A stretch of DNA of 64,000 nt from Dipylidium caninum (GCA_017562135.1 QEYB01000266.1:992001-1056000), one strand, 5' to 3'. Positions 49,942 to 63,810 are shown, counted from the stretch's first letter. The notes: generated by a model not told the origin, from the sequence alone. Translations and numbers: made by a program.

Positions 49942-52900
49942 AGGCAAACCCCTTTACTTTAACTTACTCCTAACTCGGGCAATTTACTGAGTTGAGTTAC
50001 AATAAAACAGAGGAGGAGGAGGCGGGTTGCTTGGCAAGTGCTCTCCGTTCAACAAATTAAAGCGAGTCCCATAGAGAAGCCCCATTTTATAGTTTTGCCT
50101 CATTAAATGTTGAAGATCTGCGAGGGGAGATAGGTCATGGCAATAAATGCACGGCGCCGGAGGTAATTGGGGAAGACTGGCCCAAGTGGCCTGCTGATCT
50201 GCGGACGATAGTTGTGCACCAGTAAGAGGGCGTAATTCTGCCCTTGGGCACCGCTGCAGGACCTCGCATGCCTCGCCGACCGGTCTCCTTCCTCCTCGTC
50301 ACCCCGAGGGGAGGCGTCGGGCGTTCCGCGGAATGCGCCCCACTGCTCGTCTCTCCGTTCGCCTCAAAACGTAGTCATGGAGGAGGTCCTTAATGAAATC
50401 AACTTTGATCGGCGTTTTGGATAAAACGTTTCGGCGAGAAATGGCCTTCGTGACAGGAGAAAGTTAGGATAATTCCATCTACAAAAAATCGCCTCACCCG
50501 TCGGTTATCCTTTTAAGTCTCGAAGATGGAAACAAACGGCACTCCGCTTTGAACCATGTGGGTGGGGTGCAAAGTTTGTGAGAAAAAGCGGCCTAATTTC
50601 CGCTACGCGGGTAGTAAATGTTCGAAGCGGAAAGTGGCCAACGACTGTGATCCCACTTAGAATGGGGGTCGAAGGCCTCCTCCTTCCTGTCGTCTATTTC
50701 CAGTGACACTCTAAGCAGTTCCTTCAAGCCTACTGCTTGCCAACTGAAGGAAGTCCACATTTTTGCCAAGCTTACGACGCCTGGACGACGATTAACTTCG
50801 TTTCGGCGGAGCGGCCGCAGTCGCCCATCGCGGCAATGAATAGAGACCCACTGTCCACGTCGCAAGTGGGTGCCCATTCTCGTCCCAATGAAGGAATTAA
50901 CGCTTTCCTGTCGAAGCAGAGGTCTTGATTCTGGCAGCTGGGCGGTCCTTCAGCTTGCCAGACGAAAGACGCTCACATGATACACTAAGACACCGGCAAT
51001 TGTAACTCTACACTTCATCATTTTGACGGAAAACATGAAGCACAAGGTGATTTTTTTACTTCTCAGTGAGCACTTCGGAATCATCCCGACATTAGGCTAA
51101 AAAAAGTATTTTTTTTAAGCCAAGCGGTTTTCCTCTTTGAACTGAAAGAAATAACTTTGGAGGAATAACTTGAAATGTCGCATTTTATTGAACCATTCCC
51201 GGAACTTTTTGATTACTAATATTACAAGGCTTCTCTGTTCGGCACTTAATGACTGACATCAAAGAGTTATAAAGAGTTTCCCATTGGTGTCATTATTGAA
51301 AGGGTGGGAAGGCGGGATTGCCTTCAATGTGTCTCCCGAAAGTTGTCCACTAACCTGGTCATCATAAGGCGGCTGATCGTAAAAATATTCTTTTCCTGTT
51401 TTACGACAGTCGGTGTCTCTGCGTGGGAGAGAAATATTCTTCATCCACCATTTTTCCCCGCATTCCTCTGGGATTTATGTTAATTGTGTCACCGTAGTGC
51501 CTATTGTCATCACGTCCCTTCTCGCATTCCCTTTACAGCCCCTCATTATGAGCGTTCCGGTGGCGGTTTGAACCCGCTCTCCTTTGAAGGTTTATGCCTC
51601 TTTGTCAGACAGTTTGCAGACTTGGTTTCGCTCGTCACCCTCCAGACGCGTCAGGTCACCTTCACATTGGTATCGCATCGGGGAAGACGACGTCCATTGC
51701 GCCTCGACGCCGTCGCCGAAATCGCCCTTTCGGCCTCCCCGCCCGCCCCACACAGTTACGGAGCCGTGCACACAGGCGCTGGACCTGAATGGATTATCGA
51801 TCCTGCCACGCAGAGTGCGAACAAAATCGATAACATAGCATGAGTCACCCCGTCGGGCGACTTGTCTACTCAGGCGCTTTGAAAAGATTTTGATAGTTCA
51901 CACGTACACCTCGTTTTACTCTGTCGCATAGAAATTTGTTGCAATTAGTGTACTTTTTCTAACCCTTGTATTTTAGATTCTGTTCCAAATTGGAAGTCAA
52001 AAGATTTTTTATCTGATGACGAGATTTTTGGTCACCGATGGGAATAAGATGAGGGCAGAAAGACTCTTGAGGGATATTTATTTGTTTGAAGCATTAGGGT
52101 GTTTAGAATAAATTATATAAACAATCTTAACAGCAAATATCTGCGGTGACTCCCTCTCTTCCGAATGAATGAGTGAACGGCGCCTGGTGAAGCGATCAAA
52201 GGCAGCCTGGCGTCGAAAATTAACCCTGTGGACGTCGCCAACGTTCCTCTTCTGCTTTCGGAGCCAAAACACATGGCGGATAACCCGACGCCAAGGTAAC
52301 GCACTCCGCACACTGCCAAAACCACGACCCTCATCACGGCCTCCGTACTTAGCAATCACATTTTTGAAGTCCGCACCATTTATTAAGCTGCAGTTTCATC
52401 CTGAGCGCAGAAGCCTCTGACTTGACCAGTTTGGTGCATCTTCATGCTCCTGGTGTTTCGTATTTTCTTTTTACCTGTGGGGTAAAAAGTAAGGTTTCAC
52501 CACTAGTGTATCCTCCCAGTTGAGACTCCATTCCTCCACTATCTTGTTAGAATTACGTGGAGGAACGAGGGAGGGGAGCTTTCACCCTCACATGAACTGG
52601 CGTTACTTTTGGCGACTCAGGCAATGTGTCAAGATGGGGTTCTGCTGTCCCCTCAAGTTCTTCGCCACGCCGCTGGCAATGCTGTGTCAGCTCCCCTGAA
52701 GGCAATATTTAATCGGGAAAGATTAAGCAGAACGCGGATGAAATGTCAACCGCTCGAAAAGGGACCCCTTCGATTTGGAAGTCTTGGCGCAAATCACTTT
52801 CCACTCTTGTTCCTTTAACTTAAGCAAACTCCGCCTAAAACATCTCCACTTTCTTATTGATGCCATGTCGTTGGCTTTTGAGATACTGCTGAGGACTCCT

Positions 52901-54483
52901 CAAAATCATGCGTTGAAGTGTGCTATTTGGACAAGATGTCGTCTAGCACACGTTGGTGCACTCTTCTGGGCGGTTTCTGCTTCCCAAGGTGGGAAGTCTT
53001 GTGGAGGCATTCATCATGCCGGGAGCGACGGCCAACGGAGGGGCAGAGGGAGCGCGAATTACAGGGCCGGTGCGCCGCGACATCCCACAGCGACGCTGTC
53101 TAGACGACAAACGCCCTTGGCGTGTCGTCGCGTGGGTCACATGACGACGGAGTCCGTGCGAGACTCAACGCCCGGCTGCGATTGGTGTCCAAGCCAGGCT
53201 GGGGCTGGGAGTGGCCCCCCCCTGTTGACAAGGCCAATTGTCCTTTTCGAGACGTCCGACGCGTCCATCTAAAATTCTCCACTTAAGCTATAATATTCCA
53301 GTAGAGATCAGGCAATAAAGAAGCCTTCTCCGATGAACTTTCCGCGCGCGGAGAGGAGTTATATGAGCCCCACTTCGCCCTATTTGGGCATTGAGACGTC
53401 TTTTCATTTGAATGTGCGTGTGAGTTGTCAGCACCACTGTCCTAACTCCTAATCCTACCACCGACGAGCCCAGCTCTTCCGCGTCACTGTCACAAAATAC
53501 CCACTGAAAGCCCCATTATTGTCCACACCACAAGGTTTCGGTAGATAGTTTAACTAGCCAGTCAAAGGCCTCGTCCACGCCTTCCAGTAGTTTCCCGCCC
53601 GGTTTCAAGATCCACTGCATTGGCTTCAACGACGATGGCGGACGTTACATGGGAGAACCCAGAACAGCAGAATGTCGTGATTAATGCACCCACTGACAGA
53701 CTTTTCCCCATTCTTTCCGAGTTTGTCACCTCACGATCGAAATGCCGCTCTGTTCATGGCAGCCTTCGCCTCCGTCCCAGTCTACCACCGTCGCCATCCG
53801 GCAACTGCGACGGCGCAACACTGAAGGCCTCTTTTCTTTGCACACCTCAAATCCGCTGCTCGGATGTGGGGCGAAGCTGTGAGCTCATCTAATCACCCGT
53901 GGCCTGTCTTTCGAGGCCCATTTATACAATCGCGGAGATAATCTGACGGTCGAAAAGTCCAGAGGGCCGCGTACCCGAGGCCCAAGTATGCATGATCCAC
54001 TGCTCTTCCATTTTAGGTTCATCACATTCGTTATGAATGCCCATTATTTCCACCGCGGACGGTGGTGCGATAACACCACGCGTGCACTTTTATCCCAAGT
54101 CACCCTTCCTTGCCCTAAAGGTTACCTCCCCGCCTGGTTCATTCTTGGCGTTCTCGCGTTCACTTGATCACACTTGACAGGTTGCCCCATTCCCCACACA
54201 CAGAGCGGACATTTCTGCTTTTTTTACAGTGGCAAGTGGGGCTTCAAACGACCACGGAAACGCGTACTCAAAAGACAAGTCATAATTCTTTGTGTGTAGT
54301 ACTTTTGTAATTCTGTGTGGTCTAATTACGAGAGTTGCCCTCGGGCTGCAAGTGTACCTGTTGCATGACCCCAAGCGGGTGATAAATAATCCGCCGAACA
54401 AGGGGCGGGTGCAAATCATGTGGCCAATTGGTGCGGTGAGCTTTGATCTGACACATAAATCTCTGCCCCCTTTCCCGTGGACG

Positions 54484-54545
54484 CGCACACACGCACGCAC
54501 CCACGCACACACGCACGCAGGCGGGCAGGCACGCACCCACGCAGT
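54484..54545 (+). repeat. CACGCA compound repeat
   Basis: CACGCA and CACACA units with a short GGCGGGCAGG interruption. The long open frame at 54292-54912 crosses it. Confidence 0.9.
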
Positions 54546-56431
54546 CGTTTCGGACAGGCGGTGGCCAACTCACTGCCGAGTGTCACCCCCCCCTCCGCGG
54601 CCCGCCATCCTGGCCGGTAGGTCGACGGCGTCTAGCGCTCCGCGCAGTCGACGACAGCAGACACATAAATTTGCAGCCCTGTACGCAACCCCGCGGCCCG
54701 GCACTGCGTCCCCGAGCCTCCGGGCCTCCGGCCTGCTCACCTTGTGGCGACGTGTCTCTCAACCTGAAACCGCTCGCAAGGCAGGCCACGGTGTGTCAGA
54801 ATTTCCCCGTCCAGCAGAGTGTCCCCACTGCGTTTCGTACACTTTGGCCCTCAAGCCGAAGGTCGGTCGGTGGTGGAGGTGGCGGGTCGGTCAGTGGACC
54901 GTCAGAGGTTAAGCGTGGAGGCTGATGAGCTCGACGCCTCCCGTTACGACACGGAGATACTTCTACTCTGGGAGTAGCAACAAGAGTGGGTCAACTTGCA
55001 GATGCAGCGGGCTCCCCGCCCAATGTTTTACGCCGCGGCTCCCTCTACACCCGGCGGCGTCGCCCAGGCGCATTTTCCACCGTCCAGTCGCCCTCGACGC
55101 CCCCGTCCAGCATTTCACAGCTCGCAGGGCCAAGTGGGGCGTTTGTGTGGAAGGAATGGGTCACCGCCTACATATCTGTCACTCTACAAATTAATCTTCG
55201 TCTCGACTTAACAGTGGAGCCATTCACGACGATTGCGAGCACACTTTTCCCTTAAATTTGACTTTCCCATGCTCTCGGTGGTATCCCATCAGCCCATATT
55301 TCACTGCAAAGTCCCTTGTACCTCCGGCATTTTGCAAATTCACAGTTATGAATGCTGAGTGTGCAGTTGGTTGCTTTTGTCGCCCAGCTGATGCCCTAGT
55401 GGATGGCGACTTTGTGGTTGCAAGGAAACTTTTGTGATGTCTTCTCTGCGCAGTCGCCTTTTCCCGTGGGGAGGCATGTCAGCCTTTGCGCACATTCCCC
55501 GCTCTTCCTGAAAGGAAGTACGCACTCTGCCCGCCTTTGAGGAGGAGAGTACAAAAGCGAAAAGCGCAGGTCACATGACCGCAATTAGAGGGGAATTTCG
55601 GTCCCCGTGGTGGGGGTCATCCAAATACTTTGGTCCTCCCTGTGGCAGGCGAGCGGAGAGTGAAACTGCTCTGTCGACGGGACGGACGATCTCTTCGGGG
55701 CAAAGGCCGCCAGCATTGCGAGGAGACTCAACCCGCGTGAAGTCGCAGAGGCGACGGAATCGTCGCGTAGTACGAATGCAACTAGTTCGACATGGAAATC
55801 GTATTTCCGTATCAGCTGACCAGAGATGGACGAATTTGGGTGTCCATTGCGCCCTCACAACTCCCCTCGTATTAATTAGTGGCGCATTCAATCGCCACGA
55901 CTGTCCGCGGCCCGTCGTCCGGTCCTGGGGACGGATGGGAGACCAACTTGGCGCCCAGCCCTGTCTTTTTCAGCCTCACCGCCTACCTCTCGTGCGAATT
56001 TCTTCTCTCGAAGATGCCATCACTTGGGAAGCCTTTCCCCCTTACGAGCGCCCACTTGTGCAGCAATTAGCCAAATGAGGGCAAACTGGAGGACGCGGAC
56101 GCTCCTCCTCCGGCAGTACAGAAGGAAGTGTTGGCGTCGGGGCCTGCAGGACAAACACGCACTCGTCTTCCTCTCAGTTTGCCTCCCTGTAAGGCCTGAA
56201 TCACCCGTAATCAACTCCCCGGGGGATAAAATATAACCAGCGTCAACGCTCCCACGGCCCCAAACCCGACCATGGTGACAGGAGCAACAAGTGGTGGAGG
56301 GACAGGCTCCCACACCGCCGGTCTGTGCGATGAGGCCTTGGGTGTGTACGTGTTTTCATAAGTCGTCAATCAGGACTGAGGGTGAATCGTGTTGAGCGCT
56401 GCTTCAGGTCACGTAAACCGTCCCCTGCTCC

Positions 56432-56459
56432 TCCGCCGCCCCGCCGCCCCGCCGCCCCG
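56432..56459 (+). repeat. (CCGCCCCG)n octamer repeat
   Basis: Three perfect GCCGCCCC units, entirely G/C. Confidence 0.92.
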
Positions 56460-58631
56460 GCGTCCTCCTCGTGTTTGCCCTCGTGTTGATTTAGCCCGGA
56501 TGGTGGATGGAGGGGCAGAAGTAGCCCGCTGACATGGGTAAACAGTGCAGATCAAAAACAATCACATTCTGTTATTTAAACTCAAATCTGCTATCTCCTG
56601 CGATTGCGCGATTTGTCCACCCTCCTGGCGTGTCTCGCCTCTCCTCGGTTAAAAAGGGATCAGCTTACACCGCGGAGGTGGGGAAAGAGGAAAACCAGTC
56701 AGGCAAGAAGGGCGCGGACCTCCTTAATCCGTCGCCTACACAGGTTCGAGCTAATCTCGCGAAATAAAAGAATCTCAACATTTGGCCGTGCAGTGTTGAC
56801 AGCTTTCTGCTCGGTCAAGAGGAAGTGACGGCAAATGGAGAGCGACAGTCGAGGGCACATCTCAAAGGCCGTCGCGCTCTCCACTGACATGCCATTCTCT
56901 GCGTCGGGGAGCCCGAAATTCATGCCATCTTCCTGCTTCAACTTCAACTCCCCTCCTACCTGGCATGAGCGATTTAACCCGCAATGCCGAGGGGCATGAG
57001 GGCGTCTGCAGGTCGGGAAGCGAAAGAAGGCGGATCCATGCGTCGGCGGAGAAGGCACTGGCGTCCGCTTGGCCACACTTCGGTTCGGCGAGGCTGGTGT
57101 TTCCTCCTCGTTCCTCACCAAACCGCTTGGTGGATTGCAGGGACTAGTCGGGCCACACGGTACCACCGTCGTTCCGCCTCTTTCGCAACACGGATTCTCC
57201 ACAGGGAAACAACTGCCCCTCCGCGCGCCAGCAACCCCACTTGCGGTTGGCTCAGCGCCAACCACCGACTTGCTTGGAATTAATGAGACTAAATGTGTTT
57301 CTAAAAACGTATAACACTGAAATTTTGAAAAAAAACTACTCGGGGGCATGGAGAACCCCTTCGCGAAGGTGCTGGGTACCGTCAGCCCAGGACGAATGCA
57401 GAAGAGCTATTTGAGTGTCATTAGGATTAGGAACCGAGCCGTCAGGCTGAAGTTTCTCCTGCCCAAAATAACGTCTCTCACGAGTTCATTTGGCCTCTTC
57501 GGATCCTCGGATGGTCTCGCATGAAATAGTGAGGAGCCATTGATCCTGCGCCACACATTCCACGCTCCGTGTTCCACTGTTCTCCCCTTTGACGATGAGC
57601 ATGTTCATTTTTTGGATTATTTTTCTCTCTGTGTGCATGGCTCAATGTCGACCTCCTCTCATGCCGTCTCTGCTGTTGCTCGCCCAACCCCCGTGCACAG
57701 GAGCAGGGGAAAGGCTTCCTGAGTCGCCTACCTTTTGGATGACAAAAATGTCGCCTCGCAATCAATGCCTCGTGGCTTAGACACCCCATGGAAACACCCT
57801 GAAGGCCAAGCATTGCTCGTCGATGGCCTCGTCTGGGACGAGAAAAGGCTGACGACTCGTAGCCGCGGTTTATTGTCGGGACCGGAGCCCGCAACAGCCG
57901 CGAATGAGCAAAAGGCTGCGAAGACTGGGCATTTTGCTCTTCTAGCCTCCTCCCGCCGCCACGTCTCCAAGTGCGCCCGTCAGCTCTGTCGACACGACGG
58001 TCTCAAGTCGCTGTCTCTTCTGCCAGGATGGAACGCGACTCCTACGACTTGATTGTCACACACTGAGACGCCTCAAGCGTTCTTCTTCTATTACATCAGG
58101 TCTCGAAAGATGGTGCAAACTTGCCAACATAAGAAAACCTTGAGTGGATTGCGAGGGAGAGGGACAATCACACCTCGGATTCTTTTCTCCCCGCGCTACC
58201 AAGTCGGGGACTCTACGACGCTAACATTTTGTTTGATTTTAGACCAAATAAATTTCTTTCGACTGCGATGTACGCGGTGATAATGAGAGAGGTGCACGTT
58301 AGAGTCCAGGGCGCCCAGAGACGACTTTGGGGAGGAGAGAGAAAGGCGGGTGGTGGGAACAGAGATATGACCAACCACGAGCATAAATCCTTGTCCAGTC
58401 AGTCCAGTCTAGTCTAGTCGTAGCACGTCTCGCGTCTACCGACGACTGAATTTCCGCCCGACTGGCCCTGTCGCCGCTGCCACTGCCTCTGCTACAGCCT
58501 GCGCTGATGCGAGTACGGTGAAATGAGACATTTATGGTCGTGGATGTAAATGTGCTACTTTTCACAGAGTAATATCCCCTTATGTGGAGAGATTATTGCT
58601 TGATTTAATCAACTTTTATTATGGGCCCGAG

Positions 58632-58646
58632 TGCGCGCGCGCGCGC
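58632..58646 (+). repeat. (GC)7 tract
   Basis: Seven GC units, a possible Z-DNA segment. Confidence 0.93.
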
Positions 58647-58818
58647 ACCCGCGCTCCCGCTTGCGACGTGTACGCGGACACATGCCCCACTGCCGCCCCC
58701 TGTCAAGCCCCGGCGCACCCCACCCATCCCGCGGCATGAGCAGTGGCCGTAAAATGATTTCTTTGAAGTCTCTCCCCTCCTCCTCCCCCGCCCTCAACAC
58801 ACCTGTGTGTTTTGAGGC

Positions 58819-58886
58819 GCACGCACGCACACACGCACTAACGCACGCACGCACGTCCACCCACACATACGCACGCACGCGCGTGT
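58819..58886 (+). repeat. CGCA/CA compound repeat
   Basis: ACGCACGCACACACGC-type units extend over about 65 bases. Confidence 0.9.
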
Positions 58887-58941
58887 GATAATGCAGACTG
58901 CACATTATGAAATGCATTCTACACCCCGTGATGGATTTGTT

Positions 58942-58972
58942 GCGGAGGCGGAGGCGGACGCGGACGCGGAGG
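58942..58972 (+). repeat. (GGAGGC)n hexamer repeat
   Basis: About five GGCGGA/GGACGC units in register. Confidence 0.88.
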
Positions 58973-59291
58973 GGAGGGGGCCAACCCCACGCGTACACCT
59001 TCTATAAACGCGGCCAAAGCTCGTTTCCTCACAACATACCATCAATTGCTTTACTGAAGCTATTAATATTAAATAACATGAAGCAGTCTACTATGACCAG
59101 ACCTTTGCAGTCTTAAGAACTCTCCATTGGCGACTTGACACCCCTCCTTGGCAGCCATTATAACTTCGAATTGCATCCAACACATACCTGTTAAAGTAAT
59201 GAGTAGAGTCTCACTATTATATCGGGCTCTGACCCCTGTTACCCCGGCAGTATGCATTAAGAAGTCTTTCTATTCATGAACCCCTACTCAG

Positions 59292-59434
59292 AGGACTCGG
59301 TGGCAGTGACAAAAGTTCTAGTCTCGGCTACACGATTAGAGCGACGCACTAACCGCATATCAAGAGCTTTAAATGCTGTCAATAATCACAGAGAGGCAGA
59401 AAAAGACGTTAAACAATTAGTTGAGGTCCGCAGG
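59292..59434 (+). CDS. Tentative internal exon encoding a coiled coil; protein not recognised
   Basis: A 143-base open segment is flanked by a pyrimidine-rich acceptor (CCCCTACTCAG, ending 59291) and a strong donor (AGG|GTGAGT at 59435). It enters in phase 1 and leaves in phase 0. The translation reads DSVAVTKVLVSATRLERR followed by TNRISRALNAVNNHREAEKD and VKQLVEVRR. Val, Leu, Ile and Val recur every seven residues, and the segment is rich in charged residues with no Pro or Gly, as in a helical coiled coil. Codons are AT-rich and the exon sits in an AT-rich island (about 59040-60010), unlike its surroundings. I could not match it to a family; small lysosome-positioning (BLOC/BORC-type) subunits were considered without a match. 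No partner exon was found on either side. It could be a chance open frame with lucky splice sites. Confidence 0.38.
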
Positions 59435-59583
59435 GTGAGTGTCCCTAACTGGAAAGGGAAAATTTTGTTTGTTGGGGCATAATGTCCGGCTCCCTGTTAT
59501 TCACTTACAAGTAATCGGTTTTTCATGGATGCCCTTCAAAGATAGAACGGACAGTCTTGACTGTGAACAAAGCAAAATGGGGA

Positions 59584-59604
59584 GATTATCGATTATCGAT
59601 TATC
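59584..59604 (+). repeat. (GATTATC)3 heptamer repeat
   Basis: Three perfect units. It lies 150 bases after the tentative exon, and each junction forms ATCGAT. Confidence 0.95.
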
Positions 59605-62052
59605 GGAGATGTGAGCAAACCGACATAGAAGAAAAAGGTGCGAGCCCGAAAGCGTTGTTTCTACGCGGGTTCCAAGGGCAAATCATTAAAACAAAATCTC
59701 CCTGTTTGTTTTTTGTTATATTAATTTTATTTATCACCAATGCGGCTACCATTTCAACGGTTGAGAACTGTGGATTTGCTAAAAAGCGGAAATCCCATTC
59801 GGTTTGAGTAGCCCCCTTCCCGGTCGTAACTTTGTCGGCTTAATTAAAAGTAGTTAAAATTGCAAAAATAATTTCATAAGACATAAACCCGCGTATTTAT
59901 GGTGAGCAATCTCAAAATTTTTTATTTGTTAGACACTAATTCCTGAATGTTGCTCCCCAGCTATCATAAATTCCATTACCATAAGGTGCTTTTGAAAAGC
60001 CCAATTCAGCCCAGCTTCCGACGATTGGAGAGAGCTGTGAAATATGAGGAATTTGAAAGCGCTGACTGAAACTATAAATTAGGCCCCCTTCTCCTCCCCC
60101 CCCGCCCGCTTCGGGGCGAGGAGAGGTCCACGTTCACCCAATTACGTCTTGCGGTCTGGCACATAAATCCCTGCTCATGTCCACTTTCGTGGGAATCTTC
60201 CGGGATGTCGACTAGGAAAACAGTCCGACGACCGGGCGAGAGGACTCGGAGACGGCTCGAGGGGCAGCGACGCAGTCGTATCAGCTCCGAGATGGGGAAA
60301 TAAATCTTCGCGACTGCGATGGGAGCAGGCTGGAGTTGATGCATTAGCACCACTACTAATCGCGCCCGTCCCCGATGCAGGTCGCGGGTCATTATTCAAG
60401 CAGCAGTTCGCAAAGAGTCGGAAAGAGAGATGAACGAATAAATTACGTGCCCCTCCGCCCACCGCCCGCCGCCCGTCTGCCACTTGGCGGTTAGCGAGGT
60501 GGCTAGTGGGAGGGCTGTGTAGGTAATTTCTGGTGCAGTAGCATCAGCATTTCTCACTCTTCCACTTTATGAAATATTATATTCTCACGCACGAGAATGA
60601 GCTGACTCAACGTGGGACTTAGGAGTGAGGCGACCCCCCACGACAGCATCGTTCCACTTCTGACTCTTCTGCCGACGCTGCTACGCCCAGCGATGATGGC
60701 CACCTACGAGGAGCCCACCTCCTCCAGGGGAAGGCCTTTAACTTTCTACACTAAACTACAATAGACGCCACTTCGACGGACTGTTAGCGCCCGTTCCCAC
60801 GTCCTCGGCCGGTCCGTTTGCGCGACACTTTTCCCATCAATTTTTCTCGCACTGTAGAGCACCTCCTGAGGCCCGAACTTCGCGGGGGTTTAGAAAAGTA
60901 CAGAGACAATTGCGAGAGGCGACATCTTTCCAAGTCTCAACTGGCTCATTGAGTATTGCATTTGGACAATGGATGGATTCATTCTGGAAGGATACTACAC
61001 TCACATTAAAATAGCGTTAAGTAATCTCAATCCTGTGCCTCCTTCGACATCATTGTCTCCCTCACGAGTGATGATTGGCCGTCCGCCATGCTTCCTTTTT
61101 GGTTGGGAGGGAAGACTGGACTTATTGGCCACGTGCCCGTCGTCGTTGACATAAGACCTATGCCGGTTGGGCGTTCCTCCCGACCCATCACTCTCACGGC
61201 CTCAGGCATAAACTGACCAAGTTCGGTCCACCAGGCGGCTAAACGCTGATGTCCGCATCACGAGAGTAGCTGGGCCTTCCTATCAACGCCTATCAGTCGA
61301 ATTAGTGTGAGAGTCCATCTGGTCTGGTTGTGACGTTTCACGACGCATCAGAGCTCCAGTTGTGACGAGCTGCTGTGTCAAATGGGCCGGTTGGGGCGCT
61401 GACGCCGATGAGAACGCCGGGCCTGGGGGGCAGACACCCAAACTCAAATTCGTCGTTATTTGTGGCGAAGGACCTCATCGTTTCCCCCTCTACTAACTGA
61501 AGTCGTGCTTTTTCGACATGTACGCCAGAATACTGACATATGGAAGCGAATTTCAGGCAAACCCTACAATTTTCCTCCTCTCTCAGGGAATTCTAATGTA
61601 AAAGGCCAGTTAATGTTGGCACTGGGTTTTCCCCTACGCCTAAAGGGTGGGCACAGAGGGACCACTTAATCGCTTCGGAGAACCGTGACGAAGAGCGTTC
61701 GGACAAGGCGCCAGGGAAGCCGGCGCGACTGCAGTCTACTGAGTGGAGAATTGCCTGACGCCGAAGAATACCCTCTTCGTCCATGCGAAATGAGATACAT
61801 TGCCGTTCGATAGTCTATGCCCGGAAGGAGTGAGATTTAATGGGATAAGGCCCAAGGCAGGGTCCCACGACACCGGCTGTCGCATATCGCCATCAAGAAG
61901 GCCACTCACGCGGTGATATCCCCCTTAATCGGGGGTGGGCTTGAACACAAAGGAGCTGGTCGGCAGGACCCAGTTGCGCCTCAGGCACGAGGTGGCCAGG
62001 CAAAAGAGTGGGCGCGTCATGAAGATTGGCTTGACTTGGGCACTGGTAAGCA

Positions 62053-62155
62053 GAGAGGAGGAGGAGGAGGAGGAGGTCGGTCGGAGGAGTCGAGTCGGTG
62101 AGGAGGAGGAGGAGGAGGAGGAGGACGGGAGGAGGAGGAGGAGGAGGAGAGAAAG
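62053..62155 (+). repeat. Two GGA triplet tracts separated by 22 bases
   Basis: About eight and sixteen GGA units form a purine-rich strand, with a GTCGGTCGG-containing spacer. Confidence 0.92.
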
Positions 62156-63788
62156 ACTAGTGAGAAGGTAGCGAGACAGACGCAAAGCCTGTCTCAGCAA
62201 ATGTGCACCGAAGAGGTGGGCGACCTTGGGCACGGGGCGAGGGGAGTGGAAAGAGTGGAAAAGTGAGGAGCCAGACACGCCATTTGTAATTGTCATATCA
62301 GCGCCGCCATCATTATTTCTCTCTCCCTTCAGGCGAGGTAGTTTCGGGGCTGGCGCAAGCACGACCGCCAGCCCAATCGACTGCCTTTCAGTGCGTTTTC
62401 CGGAGTGACTGTCGACACTCGCGCCGTCTCGGTGGTCTCTCTTTCACGACTCTCCCACGCTTTCTATTCGCAGTCCGACGTATACACTGGGATAAATCGC
62501 AGTACTCGCTCCTGGCTAATCAGTCGTCTTCTGTCTCATGTGGTTTGAAGACAAAATATTTTGCACCTAATGTAAGGAAAAATGTGGTCGCCTTAATCAA
62601 CTTTCGAGTCTGACCACCGTTCCAAAAGCCAATAGGCTCGACCGCTGTTAAAAGAAAGGTGGTTCAGCCGTTTGATCATAAGCGACATTTAATTGAAGAC
62701 ACCTACAAGGTGAAAGGGGTCTGTGAAACTTTCATGCCTTGCACAACCGGAGTAAGCCTTGCAGCAGACACCCCGAGAGTTTGCGACAGTCGGGGTTTAC
62801 GACCATGGCCCCGCGTCGGCAGCCGCCACGACCCCTGCCGATGTCCTCGGCCGGCCGTCCGTGCCGTCGTGGGAAGACGAGAAAGGCGTCCGCGTTCGTG
62901 CGAACTTGCGGAACGACTGCCCTAGGAACTGAAACAGCTCCAGCAACTACGAATAACCGATTTTTGCCGCCCCCTTGCAGTGAAAGAACAGGAAACCCTT
63001 TGAAGTGTGAGTTAAAGCATTCTATGCACAGATTCGGCCATTGCCTCAAACACAGGTCGCGTGTCGCGTCGACATCGCATTGCGCCTTTCAGCCTCAGTA
63101 CCCCAGTCCCTTAACTCGACACACGGCTGAAGTCGAGCGTCGAGATGTTGGGCTAACGGCTCAAGCTCATTGTTCAAATCCGCTGGAACACTCCGTTGAA
63201 GGAGAAGCAGAAATGATGACCACTGCCTGCTTTCTGGTCACTGACCGGGACACCCGTGGTGAAGTAAGGCGCACCGAGAAGCGAGAGCTTTAGGAAGCTT
63301 CTTGGTTGGCAAAACGAGGCTTGATAACGCCTCTGTTTTATTTCTGGCGGCTTTGTCGGAGCTCTCCGTCCGCGTATTCGCTCCCCTCGCCTAACTTCAG
63401 ACAGTCATGGACCGACGAGGCCACGAATAACCGCAGTAGTCTGCCTCCTCACTCGTCATCCGCCTCGAGGCGCCTCTTGCGCTGACACTGCCAGTTTGCG
63501 CTCCTAACTGCCTCACTCTCGCTGCACACAGGTAAGCCTGAAGTTGCCGTAAATTTGCGCTTAAAATGCATGAACTCTGGTGGAAACGACGTGACATTGA
63601 CTTTTAACGCGCAGCGGGTGTCATGGCATCTGACATAACTGTCACCGCTGTCAGTGTTGTCACACATTATTGCAAGAGGGAGTCGTCACAACTGTGACAG
63701 GATTTTATGTCCGATAGGGCTTATTAGATGCATGGGAAGCGAGGAGGCTGGAAGGCTGGGAGGCGTCCACTTTGAGTGGGGTTGCTGG

Positions 63789-63810
63789 CACACACTCACA
63801 CACACACACG
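63789..63810 (+). repeat. CA microsatellite
   Basis: About ten CA units with one CT interruption. Confidence 0.9.

Larger units (their letters stand above)
47410..59291. other. No gene recognised; intergenic DNA with AT-rich islands
   Basis: AT-rich patches stand out at about 48590-48780, 50980-51300 and 51890-52140 against otherwise GC-balanced sequence. Simple repeats include ACCCAGG (49918), CACGCA (54484), CCGCCCCG (56432), GC (58632) and a CA/CGCA tract (58819). The longer open frames at 54292-54912 (+) and 56699-57349 (-) show no domain, and the first crosses a simple repeat, so I do not call them genes. Confidence 0.5.

Noticed and set aside
54292..54912. 206-codon open frame on the plus strand
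   Set aside because: It crosses the CACGCA microsatellite, which lacks stops in this frame (Thr-His-Ala repeats), and shows no motif.
56699..57349. 216-codon open frame on the minus strand
   Set aside because: It has no recognisable domain, no clear splice context and low-complexity Pro/Arg composition. In GC-balanced DNA this length is within reach of chance.
63120..63200. GTTCAAATCC, resembling a tRNA B box
   Set aside because: No A box at the right distance and no acceptor-stem pairing; a chance match.
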